A stretch of DNA of 64,000 nucleotides from Ferruginibacter sp. (GTDB taxonomy: Bacteria; Bacteroidota; Bacteroidia; Chitinophagales; Chitinophagaceae): positions 124,001-188,000 of the forward strand of contig JAOQAK010000075.1 of NCBI GenBank assembly GCA_025963635.1, written 5' to 3'. Each line of letters starts with the position of its first letter. Position 1 is the first letter of the stretch. The position numbers and the translations under genes are program-made. Under the pieces are notes generated by a model. That model searched no databases, was not told the origin of the DNA, and saw only the letters and a program-made list of their open reading frames with translations. This document shows, piece after piece, positions 27,453 through 35,630 of the stretch.

Positions 27453-28084
27453 TTATTTCTGCAATAATATTTGAAAGGCTTCCGCATTATTTCCATTCAT
27501 TGTTTTTACTTCAATCATCAAGTCTTCTTTAATTGTAAAATCCTTTACCAGGGTTGCGATCCACTCTTTTGTATGATGCCTTAAAGTGGCTCCTTCCGGC
27601 AATTCAAATACTCCAAAATTATTGACATCATTATTAAAAAAAGTATACCTGCTTTTGGAAATCTCATTCTCCTGGAGGTAGTAGTCGCTAATGTAAATGA
27701 AGCCGCCAGGTTTTAATTTGGAACGAAGCATTGCAATAAGGCCAGACTGGCCGCTATTAGAAGGAATACAGGTTAGTACGGCAAATAAAAGAAAGCAATC
27801 AACTGAATTATCCGCCAAAGGTAAACCAACCCGGGATTCGATATGGTGTATGGGAAGATGGAGACTTTTGCCCCTGTTGATCAAATTGACAGAAGTATCA
27901 TACCCGGATATATTGGGAAATTCTGTGACAATCAATTCTTTTACGATCCGTCCATACCCGTATCCGTAATCATGATTGCATTTTTATCAAGGCATTTATT
28001 AAGGAGGTTTAGATTGATAGGATGGGTAAACGTTTTTCGCTCGGCAACGCTATCCCAATAGCCTTTTTGGTTATCAATATTCAT
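27453..28084 (-). pseudogene. Class I SAM methyltransferase gene broken by one frameshift
   Basis: Two adjacent minus-strand frames together make one methyltransferase of about 210 residues. The first (from ATG 28084, MNIDNQKGYWDSVAERKTF) runs to about 27972; the second frame continues from about 27971 as DYGYGYGRIVKEL, which is SAM-binding motif I, then NISGYDTSVNLI, PLADNSVDCFLLFAVLTCI (motif IV region) and LKPGGFIYISDYY. Joining them needs one extra base near 27971-27976, so a single-base deletion (or sequencing error) separates them. There is no homopolymer at the break. The rest of the downstream frame is intact and uses normal codons, so decay is recent or only apparent. The substrate class cannot be told. 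Confidence 0.8.
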
Positions 28085-28161
28085 GGATTGAATATAGAAC
28101 TTAGTTTTGAAATTTTGATAACTGTTGACTTGCCAATTGACCATTGGCCGTTCATCAACAC

Positions 28162-29016
28162 TTATTGTTCCATCAACTTTATCCCCGTTGGTTCAAAAGT
28201 TATTTTCCGCTGCCGGTATAGGTTGCCGGTAGTCATCTTGAATGTTTTTTTGCTCATGCCGAAAAAGTCATAGATATCTTCGGGTTTGCTCTTGTCGTTG
28301 TAGGGAAGGAAACCATTATTTTCCTGCAACAGGCGAAGTATCTTTCCCGCTTCGTCCTCCACCCTGCCATATCCCGGCTTTCCGGCTGCCACATCAATCC
28401 TGAAACGGTCATCCTTTTCATTGCTTTCGGGATATATTTTCTTTATAAATCCTGGAAACTTGTCTCCCACCTGTATGTTGCGGTAAATTTCGTTGAAATG
28501 CAAAACGCCTGTATGCACATTATTGATGATGCATACATACCCAATATCAGTACGGCGATAAACGATCAGGTCAACCATCTCCAGTTCTTTTACCGTAAGG
28601 ACTTCATTACTTAAATAAGGCTCAAGTTTTTCTGTGGCTGCGATGCGGCCGGTTTGTTCATCGAGATAAATTTTCACAAGGTAATCTCCGTTGGGACGCA
28701 TGCCCACCACCTGTTTGGAGGTGGGTACAAAAATATCCTTCATCAGTCCCATATCCAAAAAAGCGCCTTGCTGTGTAACCGTAACGGCTCTCAACTTCAC
28801 GATATCTCCCAGTATGCCTTTTGGTTGTTGTGTAGTGGCAATGATCCTGTCTTCGCCATCATGGTATAAAAACACTTTCAGTTCATCCCCGATTGCAGTA
28901 GCAGTGGGAACAAAACGTTTTGGTAATAAGATTCCATCCGCCCCATCATCCAGGTACACGCCAAAATCTACAGCCCGTATCACCTTTAATATATTGTATT
29001 CGCCAGCTTTGATCAT
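28162..29016 (-). CDS. S1-domain RNA-binding protein, CvfB-like
   Basis: A 284-residue protein of the CvfB/YitL family. It contains S1-like beta-barrels at about residues 1-65 (LKVIRAVDFGVYLDDGADGILLP), 70-130 (AFLDMGLMKDIFVPTSKQ) and 145-210 (TDIGYVCIINNVHTGVLHFNEI), and a C-terminal winged-helix-like end (YDFFGMSKKTFKMTTGNLYR) typical of the family. It binds RNA and is linked to virulence-gene control in Staphylococcus; its role in Bacteroidota is not known. It follows ftsY on the same strand after 80 bp of simple repeats, so they may share a transcript. Confidence 0.9.
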   Translation of the reverse strand: MIKAGEYNILKVIRAVDFGVYLDDGADGILLPKRFVPTATAIGDELKVFLYHDGEDRIIATTQQPKGILGDIVKLRAVTVTQQGAFLDMGLMKDIFVPTSKQVVGMRPNGDYLVKIYLDEQTGRIAATEKLEPYLSNEVLTVKELEMVDLIVYRRTDIGYVCIINNVHTGVLHFNEIYRNIQVGDKFPGFIKKIYPESNEKDDRFRIDVAAGKPGYGRVEDEAGKILRLLQENNGFLPYNDKSKPEDIYDFFGMSKKTFKMTTGNLYRQRKITFEPTGIKLMEQ

Positions 29017-29069
29017 GTGCTAAAAATAAGTGATGAGTAATCAGTAATAAGTGGTGAGTGATGAGGAAT

Positions 29070-29104
29070 CCACCTTCCACCTTCCACCTTCAACCTTCAA
29101 CCTT
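29070..29104. repeat. Short tandem repeats (CCACCTT / CAACCTT) at the ftsY 3' end
   Basis: Five near-identical 7-mers in a row, spanning the ftsY stop codon. The reverse complement (GAAGGTTG) recurs at about 32107-32136 beside the EamA gene and in weaker form at about 55676-55705. These look like dispersed simple-sequence spacers. Confidence 0.6.
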
Positions 29105-30071
29105 TTTCCCCCAGGTTAAACAGTCCTTCAACAAACTGTTGCTTATCAAATACCAACAGGTCTTCGGCCTTTTCGCCAACGCCTATAAATTTTACCGGAA
29201 TTTGAAATTGATGTGCAATTGCCAGCACCACGCCTCCCTTGGCGGTACCATCCAATTTGGTGATGGTTAAAGCGGTAACATCGGTTGCGGCAGTGAAATG
29301 TTTTGCCTGCTCCAATGCATTCTGGCCGGTGCTGCCGTCCAATACCAGCATCACTTCATGGGGAGCTTCCGGTATCACTTTCTGGATAACTCTCTTTATT
29401 TTGGTAAGTTCATCCATTAAATAAGCCTTATTATGCAACCTGCCGGCTGTATCAATGATGATTACATCCACATCACGGGCTACTCCACTGATCACTGTAT
29501 CATAGGCAACAGATGCAGGATCGCTGCCCATTTCTTTTTTTACGATTGGAACATTGGTGCGTTCACTCCAGATCGTTAGCTGGTCTACCGCCGCCGCCCT
29601 AAATGTATCTGCGGCGCCCAGCAAAACGGATTTGCCTGCTTTGGAAAAATTATAGGCCAATTTGCCGATGGTAGTTGTTTTTCCTACACCATTTACCCCT
29701 ACCACTAAAATTACATGCGGTTTGTGGTCAGCTGGTAATTCATAATTTTCATAACTGGTATCCTGCGGCGCAGTAACCAGCACATCCTCGATTTCACTTT
29801 TTAAGATGGCATTTAGTTCACTGGTGCCCATGTATTTGTCGCGGGCAACTCTTTTCTCCAGCCTGTTAATGATCTCCACGGTGGTTTCAATGCCTACATC
29901 GGCGCTAACCAGGGCATCTTCAACACTGTCCAGCACTTCTTCATCAACGGTACTTTTGCCTGCAATGGCCTTGGTAATTTTACTAAAAAATCCTTCACGG
30001 GTTTTTTGTAATCCCTGGTCAAGAGTTTCCTGTTGCTGTTTTTTACCGAAGAGTTTATCGAAAAGTCCCAT
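29097..30071 (-). CDS. ftsY: Signal recognition particle receptor
   Basis: A 324-residue FtsY with a short acidic-poor A region, then the N domain (residues about 20-100) and the SRP-type GTPase. GTPase motifs are G1 GVNGVGKTTTIGKLA, the insertion-box signature DTFRAAAVDQL, DTAGR, and TKLDGTAKGG, followed by FIGVGEKAEDL. It docks ribosome-SRP complexes at the membrane for co-translational insertion. It is the fourth gene of rpmB-rpmG-DUF4295-ftsY; a hairpin terminator candidate lies just upstream (30166-30191), so it may also be transcribed separately. Start MGLFDKLFGKK is typical of Bacteroidota FtsY. Confidence 0.97.
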   Translation of the reverse strand: MGLFDKLFGKKQQQETLDQGLQKTREGFFSKITKAIAGKSTVDEEVLDSVEDALVSADVGIETTVEIINRLEKRVARDKYMGTSELNAILKSEIEDVLVTAPQDTSYENYELPADHKPHVILVVGVNGVGKTTTIGKLAYNFSKAGKSVLLGAADTFRAAAVDQLTIWSERTNVPIVKKEMGSDPASVAYDTVISGVARDVDVIIIDTAGRLHNKAYLMDELTKIKRVIQKVIPEAPHEVMLVLDGSTGQNALEQAKHFTAATDVTALTITKLDGTAKGGVVLAIAHQFQIPVKFIGVGEKAEDLLVFDKQQFVEGLFNLGEKG

Positions 30072-30165
30072 GCCCTCTGACCTCCTGCGGGGAGGATTTT
30101 GTTTGTTGGTGATCTTAAAATGGATGTATCCCCGTGCAAAAAGGCCCGCGGGTTAAAATTAAGAA

Positions 30166-30191
30166 AGCTGTCCCGATAAATCAGGACAGCT
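30166..30191 (-). terminator. Hairpin between DUF4295 gene and ftsY
   Basis: On the minus strand AGCTGTCC, a 10-base loop, GGACAGCT, then TTCTTAATTTT: an 8 bp perfect stem followed by a T-rich tract. It lies 31 bp past the DUF4295 stop and could end or attenuate the ribosomal-protein transcript ahead of ftsY. Confidence 0.6.
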
Positions 30192-30222
30192 CTTATATAT
30201 TAATTCTCATGCTTGAAAATTA

Positions 30223-30393
30223 TTATTGACCTAAATGTTCTTTGATCTTGTCTTTATGAACAATAGATTCTTTAAAAGTATATGCACCGGTTTTAGGACT
30301 ACGTACGGCACGTATTACTTTTGTCCAGTTTTTAGCATCGGCTGCTGCTTTCTGGTCCTTGGTTTTAATCGCTGTTTTAGCTGCTTTTGCCAT
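30223..30393 (-). CDS. DUF4295 family small basic protein
   Basis: A 56-residue protein beginning MAKAAKTAIKTKDQKAAADA and ending KEHLGQ, rich in Lys and Ala. It matches the DUF4295 family, found only in Bacteroidota and always beside rpmG, suggesting a ribosome-associated role (inference from context). It is 97 bp downstream of rpmG, with an inverted-repeat element between them, and followed by a terminator-like hairpin. Start ATG at 30393. Confidence 0.9.
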   Translation of the reverse strand: MAKAAKTAIKTKDQKAAADAKNWTKVIRAVRSPKTGAYTFKESIVHKDKIKEHLGQ

Positions 30394-30409
30394 GACTATT
30401 TAATTTTAT

Positions 30410-30484
30410 AATTTGCTGATATGCTAATGTGCTAATGTGCTGAGAGCGCTGTATTTCATTAGCACATCAGCATATTAGTAAATT
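30410..30484. repeat. Inverted repeat built from GCTAAT units between rpmG and the DUF4295 gene
   Basis: The 28 nt left arm (30410-30437) and right arm (30457-30484) are complementary with about three mismatches around a 19 nt loop. Both arms consist of repeated (TG/AT)GCTAAT-type octamers. A closely related element lies between murB and priA (42558-42643). Confidence 0.75.
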
Positions 30485-30490
30485 AGCTAA

Positions 30491-30673
30491 TTACTTGATT
30501 TCTTTATGAACAGTTACCTTCTTTAAAATCGGGTTGAATTTCTTCAACTCAAGTCTTTCAGGGGTGTTCTTTTTGTTCTTTTTGGTGATGTAGCGGCTGG
30601 TGCCTGGTTTACCGCTGGCCTTGTGCTCTGTACACTCCAAAATCACCTGAACCCTGTTGCCTTTCTTTGCCAT
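30491..30673 (-). CDS. rpmG: 50S ribosomal protein L33
   Basis: A 60-residue L33 (MAKKGNRVQVILECTEHKA, ending KKVTVHKEIK), normal length. It has a single Cys and no CxxC pairs, so it is the zinc-free form. It sits 43 bp after rpmB, the usual Bacteroidota order. Highly confident from sequence and context. Confidence 0.97.
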   Translation of the reverse strand: MAKKGNRVQVILECTEHKASGKPGTSRYITKKNKKNTPERLELKKFNPILKKVTVHKEIK

Positions 30674-30716
30674 TGTTGTTTATTTAATGATTACTACTTC
30701 CTTGCGGAGAAGTGGG

Positions 30717-30953
30717 TTATATTTTTTCGCCGGCCAGCCGTAGTTGTTTTACAACTGAAAACAAGCCATTTTTGTTAATAGTGCGTATAGCTTCGGAAGA
30801 AACTTTTAACGTTACCCACTTGTCTTCTTCTGCCAGGAAGTAACGCTTGGTTTGCAAATTGGGCAAAAACCTACGTTTTGTTTTAATATTCGAATGCGAC
30901 ACTTTGTTACCCGTAATTGGCTTCTTACCTGTAACTTGACATACTCTAGCCAT
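30717..30953 (-). CDS. rpmB: 50S ribosomal protein L28
   Basis: A 78-residue L28 with the family motifs CQVTGKKPITGNKVSHSN and KRRFLPNLQ, and only one Cys, so the zinc-free form. First gene of the ribosomal block; preceded by a promoter element (30967-30981) nearly identical to that of rplU, leaving a leader of about 13 bases. Confidence 0.97.
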   Translation of the reverse strand: MARVCQVTGKKPITGNKVSHSNIKTKRRFLPNLQTKRYFLAEEDKWVTLKVSSEAIRTINKNGLFSVVKQLRLAGEKI

Positions 30954-30966
30954 ATACTAATTTTTT

Positions 30967-30981
30967 GGACGGCGAAGGTAA
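30967..30981 (-). promoter_or_regulatory. Promoter block of rpmB (TTACCTTCGCCGTCC)
   Basis: The minus-strand sequence TTACCTTCGCCGTCC is 14/15 identical to the block in front of rplU (46151-46165). It contains a TAnnTTTG-like -7 element (TACCTTCG) and ends 13 bp before the ATG. Confidence 0.65.
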
Positions 30982-31079
30982 CTAAAGATTTTGGATTTGA
31001 GCGGTGGTTTTGATTTTTTTTTTCAATTTCCTTTCCCTTCTACTTGTTATCTCATTATCTTTTACCAATTGAACTCAAA

Positions 31080-31093
31080 AAACCGGGCGGTTT
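31080..31093 (-). terminator. Weak terminator-like hairpin downstream of the EamA gene
   Basis: On the minus strand AAACC-GCCC-GGTTT followed by TTT, about 97 bp after the EamA stop. The stem is only 5 bp, so this is tentative. The rest of 30982-31189 holds no gene that I can see. Confidence 0.3.
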
Positions 31094-31189
31094 ATAGAGA
31101 TTACAACACTCTTAATTTAATAATGAGTGCAAAATTAGCTCCATACCTTTAAAATATTTGTCATCATTTACACCATTGTATCAGCGACA

Positions 31190-32083
31190 CTAATTACCTG
31201 CCAGCCCGACCGCCAGCCGCCTGGTGTACCAAACCCTGCCGGTTTGGAGCGCCACAGATAAAATAATAAGTCCTACGCCAAGGTAGAAATGACTATTTAA
31301 TAATTTATTTTCCTTCAAAATGATAAAAGCTAGTATAATCCCATAAACTGGTTCAAGGTTATAGGCGATATTAGCTGTAAACGGGGATATCTTTTTTAAG
31401 GCATTCAACTGCAGGTCGAAACACAACACCGTGCAAAGACCCGCTAAAATGATTAACCATGTCCAGTCGGCAGGCGTAGGCAAATAATAGGTGGCAGGAA
31501 AAACCTGCAGGTAAAAAGGTACAATTATACACAATGCTATCAATCCGCCCCCCAGTTCATACAGCGTTAAAGTTGCCGGGGTGAAACGCGTGAGCAATTT
31601 TTTATTGAAAATGGGGAACAGCGAACTGCCGATGGCTGAAAGTACACCAAAAATAATCCCGGTTTTATATTGCGGATGGAAATCAAAAATGATATAAATC
31701 CCCACAATCGCAACCAGCGACAATACAACTTCACTTAAAAGAATCCTTCTCCTGGATATTAACGGATCAAAAAAAGCAGTAAAGAAGCCTGAAGCCGAGA
31801 TGCAAACTACCGCAATGGATGCATTGCCATATTTTACACTACCATAAAAAGTAACCCAATGCAGGGACACGATGATGCCTACTCCAAAAATTGTGATCAC
31901 ATCCTTTAGCGGGATCAGCACCAGTTGTTTTTTCAAAAACAACAATGCCCACAGGCAGACCACCGTAATCAATAACCGGTACCAAACCAGTAAGCCTTCA
32001 TTCAGCCCGATAAGCTTCCCTAATATTGCAGTAAATCCTGCCAGGAAAACAGCAATGTGTAGCTGGATAAAAGCCTTGCGCAT
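31190..32083 (-). CDS. EamA-family (DMT) transporter
   Basis: A 297-residue membrane protein with ten predicted helices in two EamA repeats (for example FIQLHIAVFLAGFTAILGKL and NIAYNLEPVYGIILAFIILKE). The Asn-Leu-Glu-Pro segment in the second repeat is the usual EamA signature. The family exports amino acids or other small metabolites; the substrate here is unknown. A perfect TATCTTTG promoter element ends only 4 bp before the ATG, implying a leaderless mRNA. It is divergent from the DUF2723 gene. Confidence 0.9.
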   Translation of the reverse strand: MRKAFIQLHIAVFLAGFTAILGKLIGLNEGLLVWYRLLITVVCLWALLFLKKQLVLIPLKDVITIFGVGIIVSLHWVTFYGSVKYGNASIAVVCISASGFFTAFFDPLISRRRILLSEVVLSLVAIVGIYIIFDFHPQYKTGIIFGVLSAIGSSLFPIFNKKLLTRFTPATLTLYELGGGLIALCIIVPFYLQVFPATYYLPTPADWTWLIILAGLCTVLCFDLQLNALKKISPFTANIAYNLEPVYGIILAFIILKENKLLNSHFYLGVGLIILSVALQTGRVWYTRRLAVGLAGN

Positions 32084-32087
32084 GCGC

Positions 32088-32095
32088 CAAAGATA
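32088..32095 (-). promoter_or_regulatory. EamA gene -7 element (TATCTTTG), implying a leaderless transcript
   Basis: TATCTTTG is an exact consensus match and ends 4 bp before the ATG. Since transcription in Bacteroidota starts a few bases after this element, the mRNA would begin at or next to the start codon. Confidence 0.5.
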
Positions 32096-32319
32096 GGAAG
32101 AAGGTTATGGTTGGAGGTTGAAGGTTGAAGGTTGATGGTAAAAGGCAGAAGGCAAGAGGGTTGGGACGAAAGCCTTTTTTTCCCAACCTCCACAATGCGG
32201 CTCCATAGAGGTGTGAAGTTGAACGGAGCGTCGCCAATGAAGCTTAACCAGGGATCTTCTGCTGGTAACAAAAAAATCATAAATAACTATAAACTATCTA
32301 GTGCAAACAACAAACTAAT

Positions 32320-32327
32320 TATATTTG
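32320..32327 (+). promoter_or_regulatory. Promoter -7 element of the DUF2723 gene (TATATTTG)
   Basis: An exact TAnnTTTG match followed by CCC, ending 22 bp before the ATG at 32350. The spacing matches that at rplU. Confidence 0.6.
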
Positions 32328-32349
32328 CCCACTTATAACCAAAAACCAT

Positions 32350-35300
32350 ATGACCTTTAAACGTATCAACAACATCACCGGATGGATCGTGTGCCTGATT
32401 GCCTGCACCGTTTATATCATGACCATGGAGGCAACCGGCAGCTTCTGGGATTGTGGTGAATTTGCCTCCAGTGCTTATAAATTACAAATTCCTCATCCGC
32501 CCGGCGCACCATTATTCGTGTTGATCGGGCGTTTGTTTATGGCGCCATTTGATCCCAAACATGCTGCTACCGGCGTTAACCTGATGAGTGCGTTGTCAAG
32601 TGGTTTTACCATCCTGTTCCTGTTTTGGAGCATCACCCATTTTGCCAAAAAGCTGGTGAGAAATGGTAATGAAGATTTAAACGGGGAGCAAATTTTTGCA
32701 GTGATGGCTGCAGGTGCCGTTGGAGCGCTCGCTTATACTTTTTCAGATTCCTTCTGGTACAGTGCTGTGGAGGGAGAAGTGTATGCATTGTCCTCTTTCT
32801 TTACCGCCATTGTATTTTGGGGAGTGCTTAAATGGGAAGATGCTGTTACAGAAGAACATAAAAAAGGTATCACGGGTCATTTTACCAGTGCCGACAGGTG
32901 GCTGATACTGATTTTTTACCTGATGGGATTATCTATTGGTGTGCATTTGCTCAACCTGCTTACCATACCAGCAATGGTAATGATCTATTACTATAAACGT
33001 TATAAAGTAACCAACTGGGGTATGGTAATCGCTTTTGTGGCCGGCTGTATATTGGTTGGTTTTATCCAGAAAGCAGTTATACAATGGACTATCAAAGGAG
33101 CAGGCAATTTCGATATCATGTTTGTGAATGATTTCGGCTTGCCTTTTTTTAGCGGCTTTGCCTTTTTCTTTGTGCTGGTAAGTGTATTATTATTCGTTGG
33201 TATTCGTATTGCTACTAAGAAAAACTGGAATTTCCTGCGGTTGGGTTTGTGGAGCTTTGCGTTTATGCTGTTGGGCTATTCTACCTATTTTACTACGATG
33301 ATCCGCTCCAACGCAGATCCTTCTGTTGATATGTTTAATGTAGACAACCCCGTAAACCTTGTAGGGTACCTTGGTCGTGAACAATATGGCGACTGGCCTA
33401 TTTTAAAAGGACAGGATTTTACCGCTACACCCGCCGAGCAAAACATCGTAGAAACTTATATAAAAGGCAATGGCCAGTATGTAAAGAATGGCCGCAAAAT
33501 GGAAACGATTTATGCCGATGAAGATCAGCATGTATTTCCCCGCATGTGGGACCAGAGCAATGACCAGGGCCACGCGGATTATTATGCAAGATTTGCCGGT
33601 ATCGGAAAAGATCCTAAAACAGGAGAATGGCAGGGAGCCCCCACTATGGCTGATAACATCAGTTTTTTTACGCAATACCAGCTTGGCTGGATGTACCTGA
33701 GGTATTTTATGTGGAATTTTGCGGGAAAGCAGGATGATATCCAGGGAGTTGACATGGGAAATGTAAGAGATGGCAACTGGAAAACAGGTATTCCATTTTG
33801 GGACAATGTGCGCCTTGGAAACCAAAAATATATGCCCGATAGTATGAAGCATAACAAGGCAAACAATAAGTTATTCGCTTTGCCGCTTATACTGGGTTTA
33901 CTCGGACTTTATTTCCATTTTAAAAAGGATAACAGGGACGCAACTGTGGTAGCCTTGCTGTTTTTCTTTACAGGTATTGCAATTGTAGTTTATTTAAATA
34001 TGGCGGGTAGTCAGCCACGTGAAAGGGATTATGCCTTCGTAGGTTCGTTCTATGCATTTGCGATCTGGATCGGCCTGGGAGTGCTATTTGTAAGAGAATT
34101 GTTTATGAAATATACGAGCGGCAAAATTGCCAATTATGCCGCGGCAGGTTTGTGTATGCTGGCTGTACCCGTATTAATGGCCAGCCAGGAATGGGATGAT
34201 CACGACCGTGGTAAAAAGGTTTTGGCAAGGGATCTTGCCATTGATTACCTGGAAAGTTGTGCACCCAATGCCTTGGTAATTTCTTTTGGTGATAATGATA
34301 CTTACCCGCTGTGGTATGCACAGGAAGTTGAAGGAATACGCCGTGATATCCGCGTGGTGAACTCAAGTTTATTGGGCACCGACTGGTATATCAACCAGTT
34401 GCGTTATAAAGTAAATAAAAGCGATCCGATGGATCCTATCTGGAGCGCTGCACAAATCGAAGGCGCAAAAAGAGATGTAGTGTATTATGCGCCAAGGCCG
34501 GGTGTTGATCCCAATCAATACATGAACTTGTATACGATGATGAAAGACTGGGCGGGAAGTGACGATCCGGGCAAAACGGAAGTAAGTCGTGCCGGAGATA
34601 CATTGAATGTATTTCCTACCAAAAAAGTCTTTATCCCTGTAGATACAGCGTTGGTACGGCGTAATGGAACGGTAAACCCAGATGACACCGTCTTAACAGA
34701 AGTAAGGTTCGAAATTCCAAAAACTGCACTATTCAAAAATGATGCGGCTATTTTGAACCTGATCGCTTCCAACCAGTGGAAACGGCCGATTTACTTTACA
34801 TCAGAATACCGTGAGTTGGGTTTTGGTGCCTACCTGCGCCAGGATGGGCTTACCAATCGCCTGGTGCCTGTTGCCAACAGCCCTGTTAATAAAAGCTGGG
34901 TGTACGATAAGATGATGAACAAGTTTGTGTTTGGTAATGCGGATGTACATGGGGTTTATTTTGATGAAGAAAACCGCCGACATCTGAACAGTATTCGTTT
35001 GGCCTATGCACAGGCAGCATCTAACCTTGCAGATAATGGCAAAAAGGAAGAAGCGAAAAAGATGCTGGAGAAATGTGATAAAGGGATGCTAGATGAAAAT
35101 TTCAGTTATGGCATGGTATCCAGGTTTCAGCAGCACAATTATATATCTCTGCAGTTCCTGGAAGCTTGCTATAAGGCAGGGGACACTGTTTTAGCTGATA
35201 AGGTAGGCAGAAGCGTAAAGAAAGACCTGGAGCAGCAGATCAACTATTATAGTAACCTGGATGAAAACAAGCAGGACCAGTTCAGGAATGACAATGAGCA

Positions 35301-35448
35301 GGCGGCCAACTTCCTGCGGGGCATACAGCAAATCGAAAGCATGTATAAGAATCTTTTGCCAAAAGCAACGGAAACGCCGGGTTCCATTAACAATACTCCT
35401 GGTGCTCCATCTTCATCAAAAAAAACAGACAGTTCCCAAAAAAAATAA
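32350..35448 (+). CDS. DUF2723 polytopic membrane protein (GT-C-like, protein O-mannosyltransferase-like)
   Basis: A 1032-residue protein. The N-terminal half has about ten to twelve membrane helices and the DUF2723 signature TGSFWDCGEFASSAYKLQIPHPPGAP with an Asp/Glu pair like the catalytic acid of GT-C enzymes. The periplasmic C-terminal half includes ISFGDNDTYPLWYAQEVEGIRRD and a TPR-like segment (DNGKKEEAKKMLEKCDK). In Bacteroidota, members of this family are proposed to be glycosyltransferases acting on lipid-linked or protein glycans; no activity can be proved here. Length is usual for the family. A strong hairpin terminator follows at 35462-35505. Ends in a Lys/Ser-rich tail. Confidence 0.92.
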   Translation: MTFKRINNITGWIVCLIACTVYIMTMEATGSFWDCGEFASSAYKLQIPHPPGAPLFVLIGRLFMAPFDPKHAATGVNLMSALSSGFTILFLFWSITHFAKKLVRNGNEDLNGEQIFAVMAAGAVGALAYTFSDSFWYSAVEGEVYALSSFFTAIVFWGVLKWEDAVTEEHKKGITGHFTSADRWLILIFYLMGLSIGVHLLNLLTIPAMVMIYYYKRYKVTNWGMVIAFVAGCILVGFIQKAVIQWTIKGAGNFDIMFVNDFGLPFFSGFAFFFVLVSVLLFVGIRIATKKNWNFLRLGLWSFAFMLLGYSTYFTTMIRSNADPSVDMFNVDNPVNLVGYLGREQYGDWPILKGQDFTATPAEQNIVETYIKGNGQYVKNGRKMETIYADEDQHVFPRMWDQSNDQGHADYYARFAGIGKDPKTGEWQGAPTMADNISFFTQYQLGWMYLRYFMWNFAGKQDDIQGVDMGNVRDGNWKTGIPFWDNVRLGNQKYMPDSMKHNKANNKLFALPLILGLLGLYFHFKKDNRDATVVALLFFFTGIAIVVYLNMAGSQPRERDYAFVGSFYAFAIWIGLGVLFVRELFMKYTSGKIANYAAAGLCMLAVPVLMASQEWDDHDRGKKVLARDLAIDYLESCAPNALVISFGDNDTYPLWYAQEVEGIRRDIRVVNSSLLGTDWYINQLRYKVNKSDPMDPIWSAAQIEGAKRDVVYYAPRPGVDPNQYMNLYTMMKDWAGSDDPGKTEVSRAGDTLNVFPTKKVFIPVDTALVRRNGTVNPDDTVLTEVRFEIPKTALFKNDAAILNLIASNQWKRPIYFTSEYRELGFGAYLRQDGLTNRLVPVANSPVNKSWVYDKMMNKFVFGNADVHGVYFDEENRRHLNSIRLAYAQAASNLADNGKKEEAKKMLEKCDKGMLDENFSYGMVSRFQQHNYISLQFLEACYKAGDTVLADKVGRSVKKDLEQQINYYSNLDENKQDQFRNDNEQAANFLRGIQQIESMYKNLLPKATETPGSINNTPGAPSSSKKTDSSQKK

Positions 35449-35461
35449 GGATTAATTTATT

Positions 35462-35505
35462 AAATATAAAATCCTCCTGCTCATATACAGGGGGATTTTA
35501 TATTT
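35462..35505 (+). terminator. Hairpin terminator after the DUF2723 gene
   Basis: An 18 bp stem (AAATATAAAATCCTCCTG, 35462-35479, with CAGGGGGATTTTATATTT, 35488-35505, one mismatch) and an 8-base loop; the right arm ends in TTTTATATTT. It begins 13 bp after the stop codon. It is the only clear signal in the 182 bp spacer. Confidence 0.8.
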
Positions 35506-35630
35506 AACAAGCGAACCAATGATCAAATTCAAATGTTTATTAATTTGCAGTAAGCCAACAGGCGACCGACCAACGACCACCGATATTGATGCGCTCCGGT
35601 TGCTGGTTGCCGGATTGAGCTAATAATTTT

